Assembly (NCBI GenBank): GCA_021793515.1
Contig: JAJYSP010000010.1
Coordinates: 17,754-81,753 of the forward strand
Direction of reading: 5' to 3'
Origin: Actinomycetes bacterium
GTDB taxonomy: Bacteria > Actinomycetota > Acidimicrobiia > Acidimicrobiales > RAAP-2
Length of the DNA stretch: 64,000 nucleotides
Below are positions 42,304 through 50,858 of this stretch, piece after piece. Position numbers and translations under genes: made by a program. Within the stretch, counting starts at the first letter, position 1. Each line of letters opens with the position of its first letter. The notes under the pieces were generated by a model. The model saw only the letters and a list, made by a program, of their open reading frames with translations, had not been told where the DNA came from and did not search any database.

Positions 42304-43110
42304 ATGTCCTATGAACTGGTGATCGTCGGCGGCGGCAAGATGGGCTCGGCCCTCGCCGAGGGGCTGCTGCGCGCACAGTGGTGCGCGCCCGAGCGCCTGG
42401 CGGTCGTTGACCACACGGCGTCCACCCGCGAGTCACTTGCTCAGCGCCTCGCGGGGGTGGCGGTCCTGCCTAGCCTCGAGCTCGGCGACGTCGATGAGAA
42501 CACCGGGGCCCTGCTCTGTGTGAAGCCGGACTACGCCGAGTCCGTCGCGCGCTCTATCGGCGCGCTCGGCGTGCGCCGGCTGCTCTCGGTGGTGGCCGGG
42601 CTCACCACCGCGCGCATCGAGTCGGTCATGGTCCAGCCCGTCGCCGTCGTGCGCTCGATGCCCAACACCCCCGTGCTCGTGGGCAAGGGGGTCTCGGCGA
42701 TTGCCGGGGGCGCCCACGTCACGGCCGACGACCTGGTCTGGGCCGAGTCGATCCTCGGGGCCGTGGGCACCGTCGTGCGGGTCACCGAGCGCAATATCGA
42801 CGTCGTCACGGGCCTCTCGGGCCCGATGCCGGCCTACCTCTACCTGATCGTCGAGGCTCTCATCGAGGCCGGGGTCTACCAGGGGCTGCCCCGCGCGGTC
42901 GCCCAAACGCTCGTCGTGGACAGCCTCGAGGGCACCGCGGCGCTGCTCAAGCAGACGGGGACCTCGCCCGAGGAGCTGCGTCACCAGGTCACCTCACCGG
43001 GCGGGACGACCGCCGCGGGGCTGCGCGCCCTCGAGAACCGCTCCGTGCGCGCCGCGATGATCGACGCCGTCTCGGCCGCCGCGGACCGCAGTCGTCAACT
43101 CGGTCGCTGA
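42304..43110 (+). CDS. proC: Pyrroline-5-carboxylate reductase
   Basis: A 268-residue ProC, last enzyme of proline synthesis, NAD(P)H dependent. It has VIVGGGKMGSALAEGLL (Rossmann, residues 4-20), VVRSMPNTPVLVGKG near 115-130, and the C-terminal family signature VTSPGGTTAAGLRALE (about 228-243). A TAACCT box (42292-42297) ends six bases before the ATG. Next gene rex has its own box 19 bases downstream. Confidence 0.95.
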   Translation: MSYELVIVGGGKMGSALAEGLLRAQWCAPERLAVVDHTASTRESLAQRLAGVAVLPSLELGDVDENTGALLCVKPDYAESVARSIGALGVRRLLSVVAGLTTARIESVMVQPVAVVRSMPNTPVLVGKGVSAIAGGAHVTADDLVWAESILGAVGTVVRVTERNIDVVTGLSGPMPAYLYLIVEALIEAGVYQGLPRAVAQTLVVDSLEGTAALLKQTGTSPEELRHQVTSPGGTTAAGLRALENRSVRAAMIDAVSAAADRSRQLGR

Positions 43111-43131
43111 GCGTACCGGTAGCGTGGGGGG

Positions 43132-43851
43132 ATGACGTCCTCCCGGTTGCGTCGTCGCAAGCTCTCTGAACCGACGATCGCGCGTCTGCCCGTCTATGAG
43201 CGCATCGTGGAGGAGTGGATGCGCGAGAACCGCACCCGCATCGACTCGGCCCAGCTCGGTGAGCTCGCCGGGGTGACTGCCACCACCGTGCGCCGCGACC
43301 TCGCCGGTCTCGGCACGCTCGGCACCCGCGGCGCCGGCTACGACGTCGCGGTCCTGCACACCTGCATCGGCGAGGCGCTCGGCCACGACCAGCGCTGCGA
43401 CGTGGTCGTGATCGGGCTGGGCAACCTCGGCCGGGCCCTCGTGAACTCCTCGAACTTCCTCACTCGTGGCGCCCGGCTGGTCGGGCTCTACGACGCGGAC
43501 CCGCTGGTCGTGGGCACCGTCATCGACGGCCACGTCGTGCGCGCGGTCGACGAACCGCTCATCGCCGCGAGCGTTGCGGTGATCTGCGTGCCCGCGAGCG
43601 CCGCCCAATCCGTCGCCGACCGCTGCGTCGAGGCGGGGATCCACGCGCTGCTCAACTTCGCCCCCCAAGTCCTCGCGGTGCCGCTCGGCACCGCCGTACA
43701 CGACGTCGACCTCTCGATCGAGCTCCAGGTGCTGCTCTATCACCTGCACAACGGGACCGGGCCGCTCGGCGGGGGACTACTCCACGCGCTCGCCCGGGGC
43801 GACGCCCCGGGCCCTAGGATGCCGCCCATGGTGGAGGGTCCGTGGCACTGA
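43132..43851 (+). CDS. rex: Redox-sensing repressor Rex
   Basis: A 239-residue Rex, which senses NADH/NAD and represses respiratory and fermentative genes. The N-terminal winged helix (VYERIVEEWMRENRTRIDSAQLGELAGVTATTVRRDLAGL) is followed by the Rossmann domain with VVVIGLGNLGRAL (about 86-98) and GLYDADPLVVG. The first 20 residues SRLRRRKLSEPTIARLP match actinobacterial Rex. The TAGCGT box (43120-43125) ends six bases before the ATG. The stop lies 10 bases inside hemA, the linkage known in Streptomyces. Confidence 0.93.
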   Translation: MTSSRLRRRKLSEPTIARLPVYERIVEEWMRENRTRIDSAQLGELAGVTATTVRRDLAGLGTLGTRGAGYDVAVLHTCIGEALGHDQRCDVVVIGLGNLGRALVNSSNFLTRGARLVGLYDADPLVVGTVIDGHVVRAVDEPLIAASVAVICVPASAAQSVADRCVEAGIHALLNFAPQVLAVPLGTAVHDVDLSIELQVLLYHLHNGTGPLGGGLLHALARGDAPGPRMPPMVEGPWH

Positions 43852-45104
43852 TCGCAGTCGGGGTGAACCACGAGCACGCGACGCTCGACTTCCTCGAACG
43901 CGCGACGGTGCCCGAGCATGAGTGGGGCAAGGTCCTGCGCACCCTCGTCAGCCACCGCAACATCCACGAGGCGGTCTTTCTCTCCACGTGCCTGCGCACC
44001 GAGGTCATCGCCGACATTGACTTCTTCCACGGCGCGATCGAGGACGTCACGATGACCCTCGCCGAGGCGACCGGCATCGACGTGGTCGAGTTCCACGACC
44101 GCCTGAGCGTGCACTTCGACCGCGGGGTTGTCACCCACCTGATGCGTGTAGCGGCGGGTCTGCAGTCGATTGTCCCGGGGGAGTTCGAGATCCTCGGCCA
44201 GCTGCGCCGCGCCCTCGAACTCGCCGAGGAGGAGCACACCACCGGTCAGGAGCTGCGCGAGCTCTTCCACCGCGCGATCGCGACGGGCCGTCGCGTGCGC
44301 ACCGACACCGCGATCGCTCGCGGCACGACGAGTTTCGCCTTCGCCGCCGTCTCGATGGCGCTCGACGAGCTCGGCCCGGCGATCCGCGACGCCGACGTCG
44401 TGGTCGTCGGCGCGGGCCAGCTCGCCAGCGGCGTGGTCAAGTCGCTGCTTAACACCGTGGCCGAGGTCAACCGGGTGAGCGTCGTCAACCGGACCCGCGA
44501 GCGCGCCGATGCGCTTGTCGCGTCACTCGGTGATCCCCGGGTCGTCGCACGTGACTACGGGTCCCTCGTCGAGCTCGTCGCGCACTCGCGGCTCACGATC
44601 GTCGCCGCCGAGGCGCCGAGCCCGCTGCTTACCCACGACGACCTCGCCACAGCGAAGGGGCCGCTGCTCGTCATCGACCTCGGTATCCCGCGCGCGGTCG
44701 AGGCCGACGTGGCCGACCTCACGACGGTGCGGCGACTCGACATCGGTGAGCTCCAAGCGCGGATCGAGCGGGTGATCGACGAGCGGCGCGACGCGGTCGA
44801 GGACGCCCGCCGGGTCGTCGACGCCGACGTCGAGAAGTTCCTCGCGGACCGTCGGGCCCGCGGCGCCGCGGGTATCGTGCGCGACCTGCGCACGCACTTT
44901 GACGAGGTGGTCGCCGCCGAACTCGAGCGCCGGGCACCCGAGCTCTCGACCTTCGACGCGGACGAGCTCGAACTCGTTCGTTCGATTGTTCGCTCGGTCG
45001 TCGCGAAGCTCGCCCACCGGCCGACGATCGCCCTGAAGGAGTTCGCCGGCACCGATCAGGGCGTGCGCCTGGCCGACGCGACGCGTTCCCTCTTCGAGTT
45101 ATGA
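43842..45104 (+). CDS. hemA: Glutamyl-tRNA reductase
   Basis: A 420-residue HemA, which reduces glutamyl-tRNA to glutamate-1-semialdehyde in the C5 tetrapyrrole route. The active-site Cys lies in STCLRTEV (about residue 50). Nearby are HLMRVAAGLQSIVPGE and the NADPH domain with [17 protein letters not shown]. The C-terminal dimerisation spine runs from 310. It overlaps rex by 10 bases and hemC by four, so the heme operon is coupled to its redox regulator. Confidence 0.95.
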   Translation: MALIAVGVNHEHATLDFLERATVPEHEWGKVLRTLVSHRNIHEAVFLSTCLRTEVIADIDFFHGAIEDVTMTLAEATGIDVVEFHDRLSVHFDRGVVTHLMRVAAGLQSIVPGEFEILGQLRRALELAEEEHTTGQELRELFHRAIATGRRVRTDTAIARGTTSFAFAAVSMALDELGPAIRDADVVVVGAGQLASGVVKSLLNTVAEVNRVSVVNRTRERADALVASLGDPRVVARDYGSLVELVAHSRLTIVAAEAPSPLLTHDDLATAKGPLLVIDLGIPRAVEADVADLTTVRRLDIGELQARIERVIDERRDAVEDARRVVDADVEKFLADRRARGAAGIVRDLRTHFDEVVAAELERRAPELSTFDADELELVRSIVRSVVAKLAHRPTIALKEFAGTDQGVRLADATRSLFEL

Positions 45105-46000
45105 GCGAATTGCGCATCGCGACGCGCCGCTCGCCGCTCGCGTTGCACCAGGCCGAGTCGGTGCGCGAGCGACTCGCGGCCCTCGGCGTCTCGAGTCGAC
45201 TCGTGACCTTGGAGACGAGCGGCGACCAGCGCCTCGACGTCCCCCTCGTCGCCATGGGCGGCCAGGGCGTCTTCGCCGGCGAAGTGCAGCGCGCGGTGCT
45301 CGCCGGCGAGGCCGACGTCGCCGTGCACAGCGCGAAGGACCTGCCCTCGAGCGCCCCGGCCGGTCTCGTGCTCGCGTGCGTGACCGAGCGACGCGACCCG
45401 GCTGACGCCCTCGTCGGGCGCTCCCTCGCGGGACTGGGTCCCGGGGCGACTGTCGCGACGGGCTCGCCACGGCGCCGGGCCCTGTTGCTCGAGCGTCGAC
45501 CGGATCTCAACGTGGTGGGGCTGCGCGGCAACATGGCCACCCGACTCGCCGCCGTCGGACGCGACGGGGTCGACGCGGTGATCGCCGCCGTGGCGGCCCT
45601 CGAGCGACTCGGCGCCATTGACCTCGTCGCCGAGCGCCTCGACCCGTCCTGGTTCGTCCCCCAGGTCGGCCAGGGCGCCCTCGCACTCGAGACGCGCGAG
45701 GGCGACGAGGCGGTCCTCGAGCGCCTAGACCGACTGAACGACCGCGAGGCCTTCGTCGCGCTCACGGCCGAGCGGGCCTTCCTCGCGGAGTTGGGCGCGG
45801 GCTGTGCCATCCCGGCGGGCGCCCTCGCGCACGCGAGCGGCGACACGGTGTCGATCGCCGGGGTGATGATCGGTATCGACGGGGCGAGCAGCGTGCGCGC
45901 GACGCGCGAGGGCGACGACCCCCGCGCCGTGGGCGTCGCCCTCGCCCGGCACCTGCGCGACGAGCGCCACGGGGCCGAACTGCCCGGCTGGGAGCCGTGA
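45101..46000 (+). CDS. hemC: Hydroxymethylbilane synthase (porphobilinogen deaminase)
   Basis: A 299-residue HemC that joins four porphobilinogens. It has LRIATRRSPLALHQAE (residues 3-18), HSAKDLPS near 76, TGSPRRRALLLERRPDL and the dipyrromethane-cofactor Cys in LGAGCAIPAGAL (about 234). ATG 45101 overlaps hemA; hemD begins right after its stop. Confidence 0.95.
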   Translation: MSELRIATRRSPLALHQAESVRERLAALGVSSRLVTLETSGDQRLDVPLVAMGGQGVFAGEVQRAVLAGEADVAVHSAKDLPSSAPAGLVLACVTERRDPADALVGRSLAGLGPGATVATGSPRRRALLLERRPDLNVVGLRGNMATRLAAVGRDGVDAVIAAVAALERLGAIDLVAERLDPSWFVPQVGQGALALETREGDEAVLERLDRLNDREAFVALTAERAFLAELGAGCAIPAGALAHASGDTVSIAGVMIGIDGASSVRATREGDDPRAVGVALARHLRDERHGAELPGWEP

Positions 46001-46699
46001 GTGCTCGTCGTGGTGACCCGCGAGGCGGGACGCAACGACGCCCTTCGTGAATGGTTGGGTCCGGCGACGATCCTCGAGGTGCCACTGACTGCGACCACGT
46101 ACCGATCGCTCGAGGCGGTCGAGGCCGACCTCGCGCGCGCCGGCGAGCGTGGACCCTTCGCGGTGCTCGTCGTCACGAGTGCGCGCTCGCGGAACTACCT
46201 CGACGCGGCGAGACGAGTCTGTGCGCGCGACGTCGAGGTCTGGACGGTCGGGCCGGCGACGAGCGGCGCCGTCACCGACGCGGGCCTACTCGTCACCGGC
46301 GAGGCGCCAAGCGCTCTCGAGGTGGCCCGTCGTCTCGACCACGGACCGGTGCTCGCCCTCGGAGCTCGCGAGATGCGCGGCGAGCTCGCGCACGAGCTCA
46401 GCGCGCGCGCGATCCTCGTCGAGACGGTCGCCTGCTACGAAACGGTGCCACTCGAGCCCGACGAGGCCGCGCGCGGCGCACTCGCGCGCGCCGACGCGGT
46501 CGTCGTTGGCGCCCCTTCGGCGTGGCGCGTCGCGCGGACACTCGTGTCGTCCGCGACCTGGGTCGTCGTGCCCGGTGAGACGACCGCCGCTGTCGTGCGC
46601 GCCGACCACGACCGGGTGCTCGTCGGCTGGCGCGCCGAGGTCGCTCGGCGCCTCGAGGAACTCGTGGCCGGCGAACGCTCGTCACCAGGTGCGCAATAG
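46001..46699 (+). CDS. hemD: Uroporphyrinogen-III synthase
   Basis: A 232-residue, weakly conserved HemD that cyclises hydroxymethylbilane with ring-D inversion. Supporting features are LVVVTREAGRN at the start, VLVVTSARSRNYLDAA, VWTVGPATSGAVTDAG, and VVVGAPSAWRVART for the second domain. The assignment rests on these weak motifs plus position directly behind hemC. It lacks fusion to a SAM-dependent uroporphyrinogen methyltransferase, which is common in other actinobacteria. Confidence 0.85.
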   Translation: MLVVVTREAGRNDALREWLGPATILEVPLTATTYRSLEAVEADLARAGERGPFAVLVVTSARSRNYLDAARRVCARDVEVWTVGPATSGAVTDAGLLVTGEAPSALEVARRLDHGPVLALGAREMRGELAHELSARAILVETVACYETVPLEPDEAARGALARADAVVVGAPSAWRVARTLVSSATWVVVPGETTAAVVRADHDRVLVGWRAEVARRLEELVAGERSSPGAQ

Positions 46700-46708
46700 G
46701 CTTGGCGC

Positions 46709-47689
46709 GTGTTCCCCACTGAACGTCCCCGTCGACTCCGGCGCACGGCCGCGCTGCGCCAGCTCGTCGCCGAGACCTCCCTCGCCCCCGACGACCTCGT
46801 CGCACCCCTGTTCGTCGCCGAGGGCCGCGACGAGCCGGTCCCCATCCCCTCACTGGCCGGCCAGTTCCAGCACACGGTCGAGTCGCTGGTCGCTGAGGTG
46901 CGCACCCTTCGCGAACTCGGCGTGGGCGGGGTCATCCTCTTCGGGGTGCCGTCGACCAAGGACGAGGTCGGCAGCGGTGCCTACGACCCCGACGGGATCG
47001 TCCAGGTGGCACTTCGCGCGGTGCGCGACGAGATCGGTGACGACCTCGTGGTGATGGCCGACCTCTGCCTGGACGAGTACACCTCGCACGGCCACTGCGG
47101 ACTGGTGCGCACCGACGGCACGGTCGACAACGACGCAACCCTGCCGCTCTACGCGCGAACGGCCGTCGAACAGGCGCGCGCCGGGGCCGCGGTCGTCGCC
47201 CCGAGCGGCATGATGGACGGCCAGGTCGGCGCGATCCGCCGGGCTCTGGACGACGAGGGCTTCACTGAGACCGTCGTCCTCGCCTACGCCGCGAAGTACG
47301 CGAGTGGCCTCTACGGGCCGTTCCGCGACGCGGTGGACGTGTCGATCGCCGACGGCGGGGACCGGCGCGGCTACCAGCAGGACTCGCGCAACCGTCGCGA
47401 GGCGCTGCGCGAGGCGCGCGCCGACGTCGCCGAGGGGGCCGACATCGTCATGGTCAAGCCCGCCATGACGTACCTCGACGTCTTGAGCGACCTGCGCCGC
47501 GAGCTCGACGTGCCCCTGTGCGCGTACCACGTGAGCGGGGAGTACGCGATGGTCAAGGCCGCGGCCGCGAACGGCTGGATCGACGGCACGGCCGTCGCGC
47601 TCGAGCAACTGACCGCGGTGCGCCGAGCGGGCGCGGACTTCGTCTTGACCTACTTCGCGGGCGAGATCGCCCGCGTGCTCCAGCGATGA
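46709..47689 (+). CDS. hemB: Delta-aminolevulinic acid dehydratase (porphobilinogen synthase)
   Basis: A 326-residue HemB. The Schiff-base Lys residues are in AYAAKYASGLYGPFRDA and MVKPAMTYLD. The metal-site sequence DLCLDEYTSHGHCG has Asp where zinc enzymes have Cys, so it should be the Mg-type. GTG 46709 lies six bases after TAGGCT (46697-46702), so the gene has its own leaderless promoter inside the hem cluster. The stop overlaps hemL (ATGA). Confidence 0.95.
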   Translation: MFPTERPRRLRRTAALRQLVAETSLAPDDLVAPLFVAEGRDEPVPIPSLAGQFQHTVESLVAEVRTLRELGVGGVILFGVPSTKDEVGSGAYDPDGIVQVALRAVRDEIGDDLVVMADLCLDEYTSHGHCGLVRTDGTVDNDATLPLYARTAVEQARAGAAVVAPSGMMDGQVGAIRRALDDEGFTETVVLAYAAKYASGLYGPFRDAVDVSIADGGDRRGYQQDSRNRREALREARADVAEGADIVMVKPAMTYLDVLSDLRRELDVPLCAYHVSGEYAMVKAAAANGWIDGTAVALEQLTAVRRAGADFVLTYFAGEIARVLQR

Positions 47690-48963
47690 CCGGGACCAAC
47701 CAGGACTGGTTCGACCGGGCGCTGCGAGTCATACCCGGGGGCGTCGACTCACCGGTGCGCAGCTTCCGCTCGGTCGGGGGAACGCCCTACACCGTCGTTC
47801 GCGGTGAGGGCGCCTACGTCGTTGACGTCGAGGGGCGTCGCTACCTCGACTTCGTCCAGTCCTACGGGGCCTCCTTGCTCGGTCACGCCCACCCCGCGGT
47901 CGTCTCGGCGCTCACCGAGGCCGTCGCGCTCGGCACGACCTTCGGGGCCCCGACGCCCGGTGAGGTGCGCCTCGCCGAACTGCTGTGTACGCGCGTGCCC
48001 GGCCTCGAGCAGGTGCGCTTCGTCTCCTCGGGCACCGAGGCCGTGATGAGTGCGGTGCGCCTCGCGCGCGGCGCCACGGGGCGCAGCCGCATCGTCAAGT
48101 TCGACGGCTGCTACCACGGTCACTCCGACGCGTTGCTCGTCGCCGGTGGCAGCGGTGTCGCCCAGTTGGGACTGCCTGGCTCGGCCGGGGTGACCGCCGG
48201 GGCGGTCGCCGACACGACGGTCGCGCCCTACAACGTCGTGCCCGAGCTCGACGAGACCGTCGCGGCCGTGCTTGTCGAGCCCGTCGCGGCCAACATGAAC
48301 CTCGTCGCACCGCGCGACGGCTTCCTTTCTGAGTTGCGCGCCGCCTGTGACCGGGTGGGGGCGCTACTCATCTTCGATGAGGTGATCACCGGCTTTCGAC
48401 TCGACTACGCCGGCGCGTCGAGTCACTTCGGCGTGACGCCGGACCTGTGGTGCTTCGGCAAGGTGATCGGCGGGGGACTGCCCGTGGGGGCCTTTGGCGG
48501 CTCGGCCACACTGCTCGCGTCACTCGCGCCCGCGGGTCCCGTCTACCAGGCGGGCACCCTCTCGGGTAACCCGCTCGCGACGGCGGCGGGCTCGACGGTG
48601 CTCGAGCTGGTAACGCCCGCGCACTACGAACAACTGAGCCAGCGCGTCGAGGGCTTCGCCACGGCGCTCGTGGCGGCGATCAACGCCGCGGGCCTCTACG
48701 CAGTCGCCCCGCGGGTCGGACCACTGCTCGGCCTCTACCTCGCGCGCGAGCCGCTCGAGGCGCCCACCGACTTCACCGGGGCCAAGGCGATCGGCGACAA
48801 CGGGCTCTATCCGGGCTTCTTCCACGCGATGCTCGAACGCGGCGTCGCGCTCGCCCCGGGGGCTTATGAGATCCTCTTCGTCTCCATGGCCCACGGTGAC
48901 GCGGAACTGGAGCGCGCGCTCGAGGCGGCCGGCGAAGCGGCCAGGGTCGTCGCCGCGACGTGA
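47686..48963 (+). CDS. hemL: Glutamate-1-semialdehyde 2,1-aminomutase
   Basis: A 425-residue PLP enzyme that makes 5-aminolevulinate. VIPGGVDSPVRSF at the N-terminus, GCYHGHSD, the DEVITGFRL Asp region and FGKVIGGGLPVGAFGG with the PLP Lys are all present. With hemA it completes the C5 route. ATG 47686 overlaps the hemB stop; an upstream open extension lies inside hemB and was rejected. Confidence 0.95.
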   Translation: MTGTNQDWFDRALRVIPGGVDSPVRSFRSVGGTPYTVVRGEGAYVVDVEGRRYLDFVQSYGASLLGHAHPAVVSALTEAVALGTTFGAPTPGEVRLAELLCTRVPGLEQVRFVSSGTEAVMSAVRLARGATGRSRIVKFDGCYHGHSDALLVAGGSGVAQLGLPGSAGVTAGAVADTTVAPYNVVPELDETVAAVLVEPVAANMNLVAPRDGFLSELRAACDRVGALLIFDEVITGFRLDYAGASSHFGVTPDLWCFGKVIGGGLPVGAFGGSATLLASLAPAGPVYQAGTLSGNPLATAAGSTVLELVTPAHYEQLSQRVEGFATALVAAINAAGLYAVAPRVGPLLGLYLAREPLEAPTDFTGAKAIGDNGLYPGFFHAMLERGVALAPGAYEILFVSMAHGDAELERALEAAGEAARVVAAT

Positions 48964-50057
48964 TGGAACCCGTCACCTCGTCGGGCTGGTCAGTGCGCCC
49001 GAGCTTCGTGCCCCACGGACCGACCGCGCCGGTCACCCTGCTCTTCGACGACGACGGACTGACCCAGCTGGCGGGCGTCTACCCCGTGGCCTGGCAGACC
49101 CCATGGTCCGAGCTCGGTGACCTCGCACTCGTTCGCACCGGTTCGACGCTGCGCTTCGGGGCGAGCGTTGGGGGCGTGCGCTACGAGTGGCGTCGCCAGG
49201 GCCTCGAGGAGTACGAGGAGCTGCGGGCCGTGGTGCTCGCCCACGACGGCAGCGTGGCGCGCCATCGGCGACGCGCCGGCGCGGTCGTCATCGCCCTCGT
49301 GGTGCTCGTCGCCTCACTCGGCGGCGTGATCGCCGCGCTGCTCACCAACGGGCCGGGCCTGGACACCGAAAGCGCCGACGCGCGTCAGGCGAACCTGACC
49401 GTGAGCGACCTGCCCGTGGGGTGGTCGACGCTGCAGACGGGCTACCTCTCCTACCTCGTGCCCCCGGCGGGTCGGGTGATCACCTCGACCTCGACGACGG
49501 CGCCGGCGGTGGACGTCGTGGCCCCGGTCGTCACGTCCCAGTTCCAGCGCTGCCTCGGGGTGACCAATACCACGGACCGGATCTTTGGCGCCGCGGGCCA
49601 GTCGCCCGACGTCCAGATCAGCTCACCCATCTTCCACGTGCTCATCCCCGCCGAGACCGAGGTCGCCACGACCGCCCAGTACTACCGCACGACCGGCATG
49701 GTGCGACGCGACGTCGCCGAGATGTCCAAGACGGGCTTTGGCGCCTGCTTCGTGGCGGCCAACGCGACGATCCTGCTCAGCCAGTACGCGAGCCAGGTGA
49801 CCGCGAGTCCCCGGGGCACGAACTGGACGCCCGTCACCTACGCCAAGGGCTGGGCGCGCGGTGGGGTCGTGCCCGTCGCGCTGCCGGGCGTGTCGACCGC
49901 CTACACGCTCGTGGTGGTCGTGGTCGCCGGCGGGCACTACGAGGTCACCCTGAGCGCTCTCGTGCCGTCGTGGCGCGCGAGCAGGCCCATGCTCAGCCAA
50001 CTGGTCGGCACGATCAAGACGCGCATCGACGACGGGGGCGGCGGGGCCGCCCTGTAG
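48963..50057 (+). CDS. Membrane-anchored protein of unknown function
   Basis: A 364-residue protein. Residues 1-100 are a soluble cytoplasmic part with a short beta-rich domain (LRFGASVGGVRYEWRRQGLEEYEEL). One membrane helix (about 105-130, AGAVVIALVVLVASLGGVIAALL) follows, then an extracytoplasmic domain with Thr-rich loops and two Cys. The GTGATG at 48960 overlaps the hemL stop; ATG 48963 is used. I recognise no family. The position at the end of the heme operon may be incidental. Confidence 0.7.
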   Translation: MEPVTSSGWSVRPSFVPHGPTAPVTLLFDDDGLTQLAGVYPVAWQTPWSELGDLALVRTGSTLRFGASVGGVRYEWRRQGLEEYEELRAVVLAHDGSVARHRRRAGAVVIALVVLVASLGGVIAALLTNGPGLDTESADARQANLTVSDLPVGWSTLQTGYLSYLVPPAGRVITSTSTTAPAVDVVAPVVTSQFQRCLGVTNTTDRIFGAAGQSPDVQISSPIFHVLIPAETEVATTAQYYRTTGMVRRDVAEMSKTGFGACFVAANATILLSQYASQVTASPRGTNWTPVTYAKGWARGGVVPVALPGVSTAYTLVVVVVAGGHYEVTLSALVPSWRASRPMLSQLVGTIKTRIDDGGGGAAL

Positions 50058-50062
50058 CAGTC

Positions 50063-50854
50063 CTAGCCGCCGGCGATGGCGACGACGATGTCGGTGAGGA
50101 AACCCGCGAGCAGTCCGATGGTGATCCCGACGAAGACCGTCGTCTGGTGTCGGCTGCGCCCGGCCACGAAGAGCAGCTGGCTGATGACGAAGATGATCGA
50201 ACCGCCGGCGAGGGAGAGAAAGACGATCCCGAGCGTCGGCGATGACCACCACCAACCCACGAGCGTGCCCACGGTCGTCGGGCCGCCGCCGATCAACGCC
50301 ATGAGCCCGAGGAACGCCCACGACGGTCGGTTGGTCGCGCCCACGAGCGGGCTCACGATGCCAAAGCCCTCCGTGGCGTTGTGCAGCGCGAAGCCGATGA
50401 CGAGCACCGTCGAGAGCCCGATCGCCCCGAGGTGGGACGCGGTGCCGATGGCGAGGCCCTCACCGAAGTTGTGCAACCCGATCCCCGAGGCGATCATGAG
50501 GCTCATCGAGGCGGGCGTCGAGGGGGTCGCCTCGCGACCACGTCGAGACCACCGCTGATAGAGCGCGAGGCTGAGCAGGCCGACGGCCGCCCCGCCGAGC
50601 AGCAGCACGACGTCGGTGATGGTCGTGGCGACCGAGCCGCCCCGGTGGTTGTGCAGCGCCTGAAGCTGGTCCTTGATCGGCGCGTAGGCGTTGGAGAAGA
50701 CGTCCACCACGAGAAAGAGCAGCACGCCGATTGCCACGGCGTTGAGGAACGAGCGCACGCGCTCGGCTGGTTTGCGTAGCCGTCCAATCGGCAGCCCCGC
50801 GACGATCGTGGCGCCGGCGATGAAGCCGAGCACCACGGTCTTGACGAAGGACAC
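50063..50854 (-). CDS. ZIP-family metal transporter
   Basis: A 263-residue ZIP-type transporter (zinc, iron or manganese uptake) with eight hydrophobic segments. The metal-site helices are GLHNFGEGLAIG (helix 4) and FALHNATEGFGI (helix 5). The cytoplasmic loop after helix 3 contains RWSRRGREAT rather than the His-rich loop common in the family, so metal selectivity is open. It is convergent with the membrane-anchored gene, with five bases between stops, and downstream of the reductase gene with four bases between. Confidence 0.87.
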   Translation of the reverse strand: MSFVKTVVLGFIAGATIVAGLPIGRLRKPAERVRSFLNAVAIGVLLFLVVDVFSNAYAPIKDQLQALHNHRGGSVATTITDVVLLLGGAAVGLLSLALYQRWSRRGREATPSTPASMSLMIASGIGLHNFGEGLAIGTASHLGAIGLSTVLVIGFALHNATEGFGIVSPLVGATNRPSWAFLGLMALIGGGPTTVGTLVGWWWSSPTLGIVFLSLAGGSIIFVISQLLFVAGRSRHQTTVFVGITIGLLAGFLTDIVVAIAGG

Positions 50855-50858
50855 CCGT

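Noticed and set aside
44719..46176. Minus-strand open frame of 485 codons opposite the heme genes
   Set aside because: It is antisense to hemA, hemC and hemD, and is Arg/Ser/Pro-rich as expected from high-GC antisense frames.
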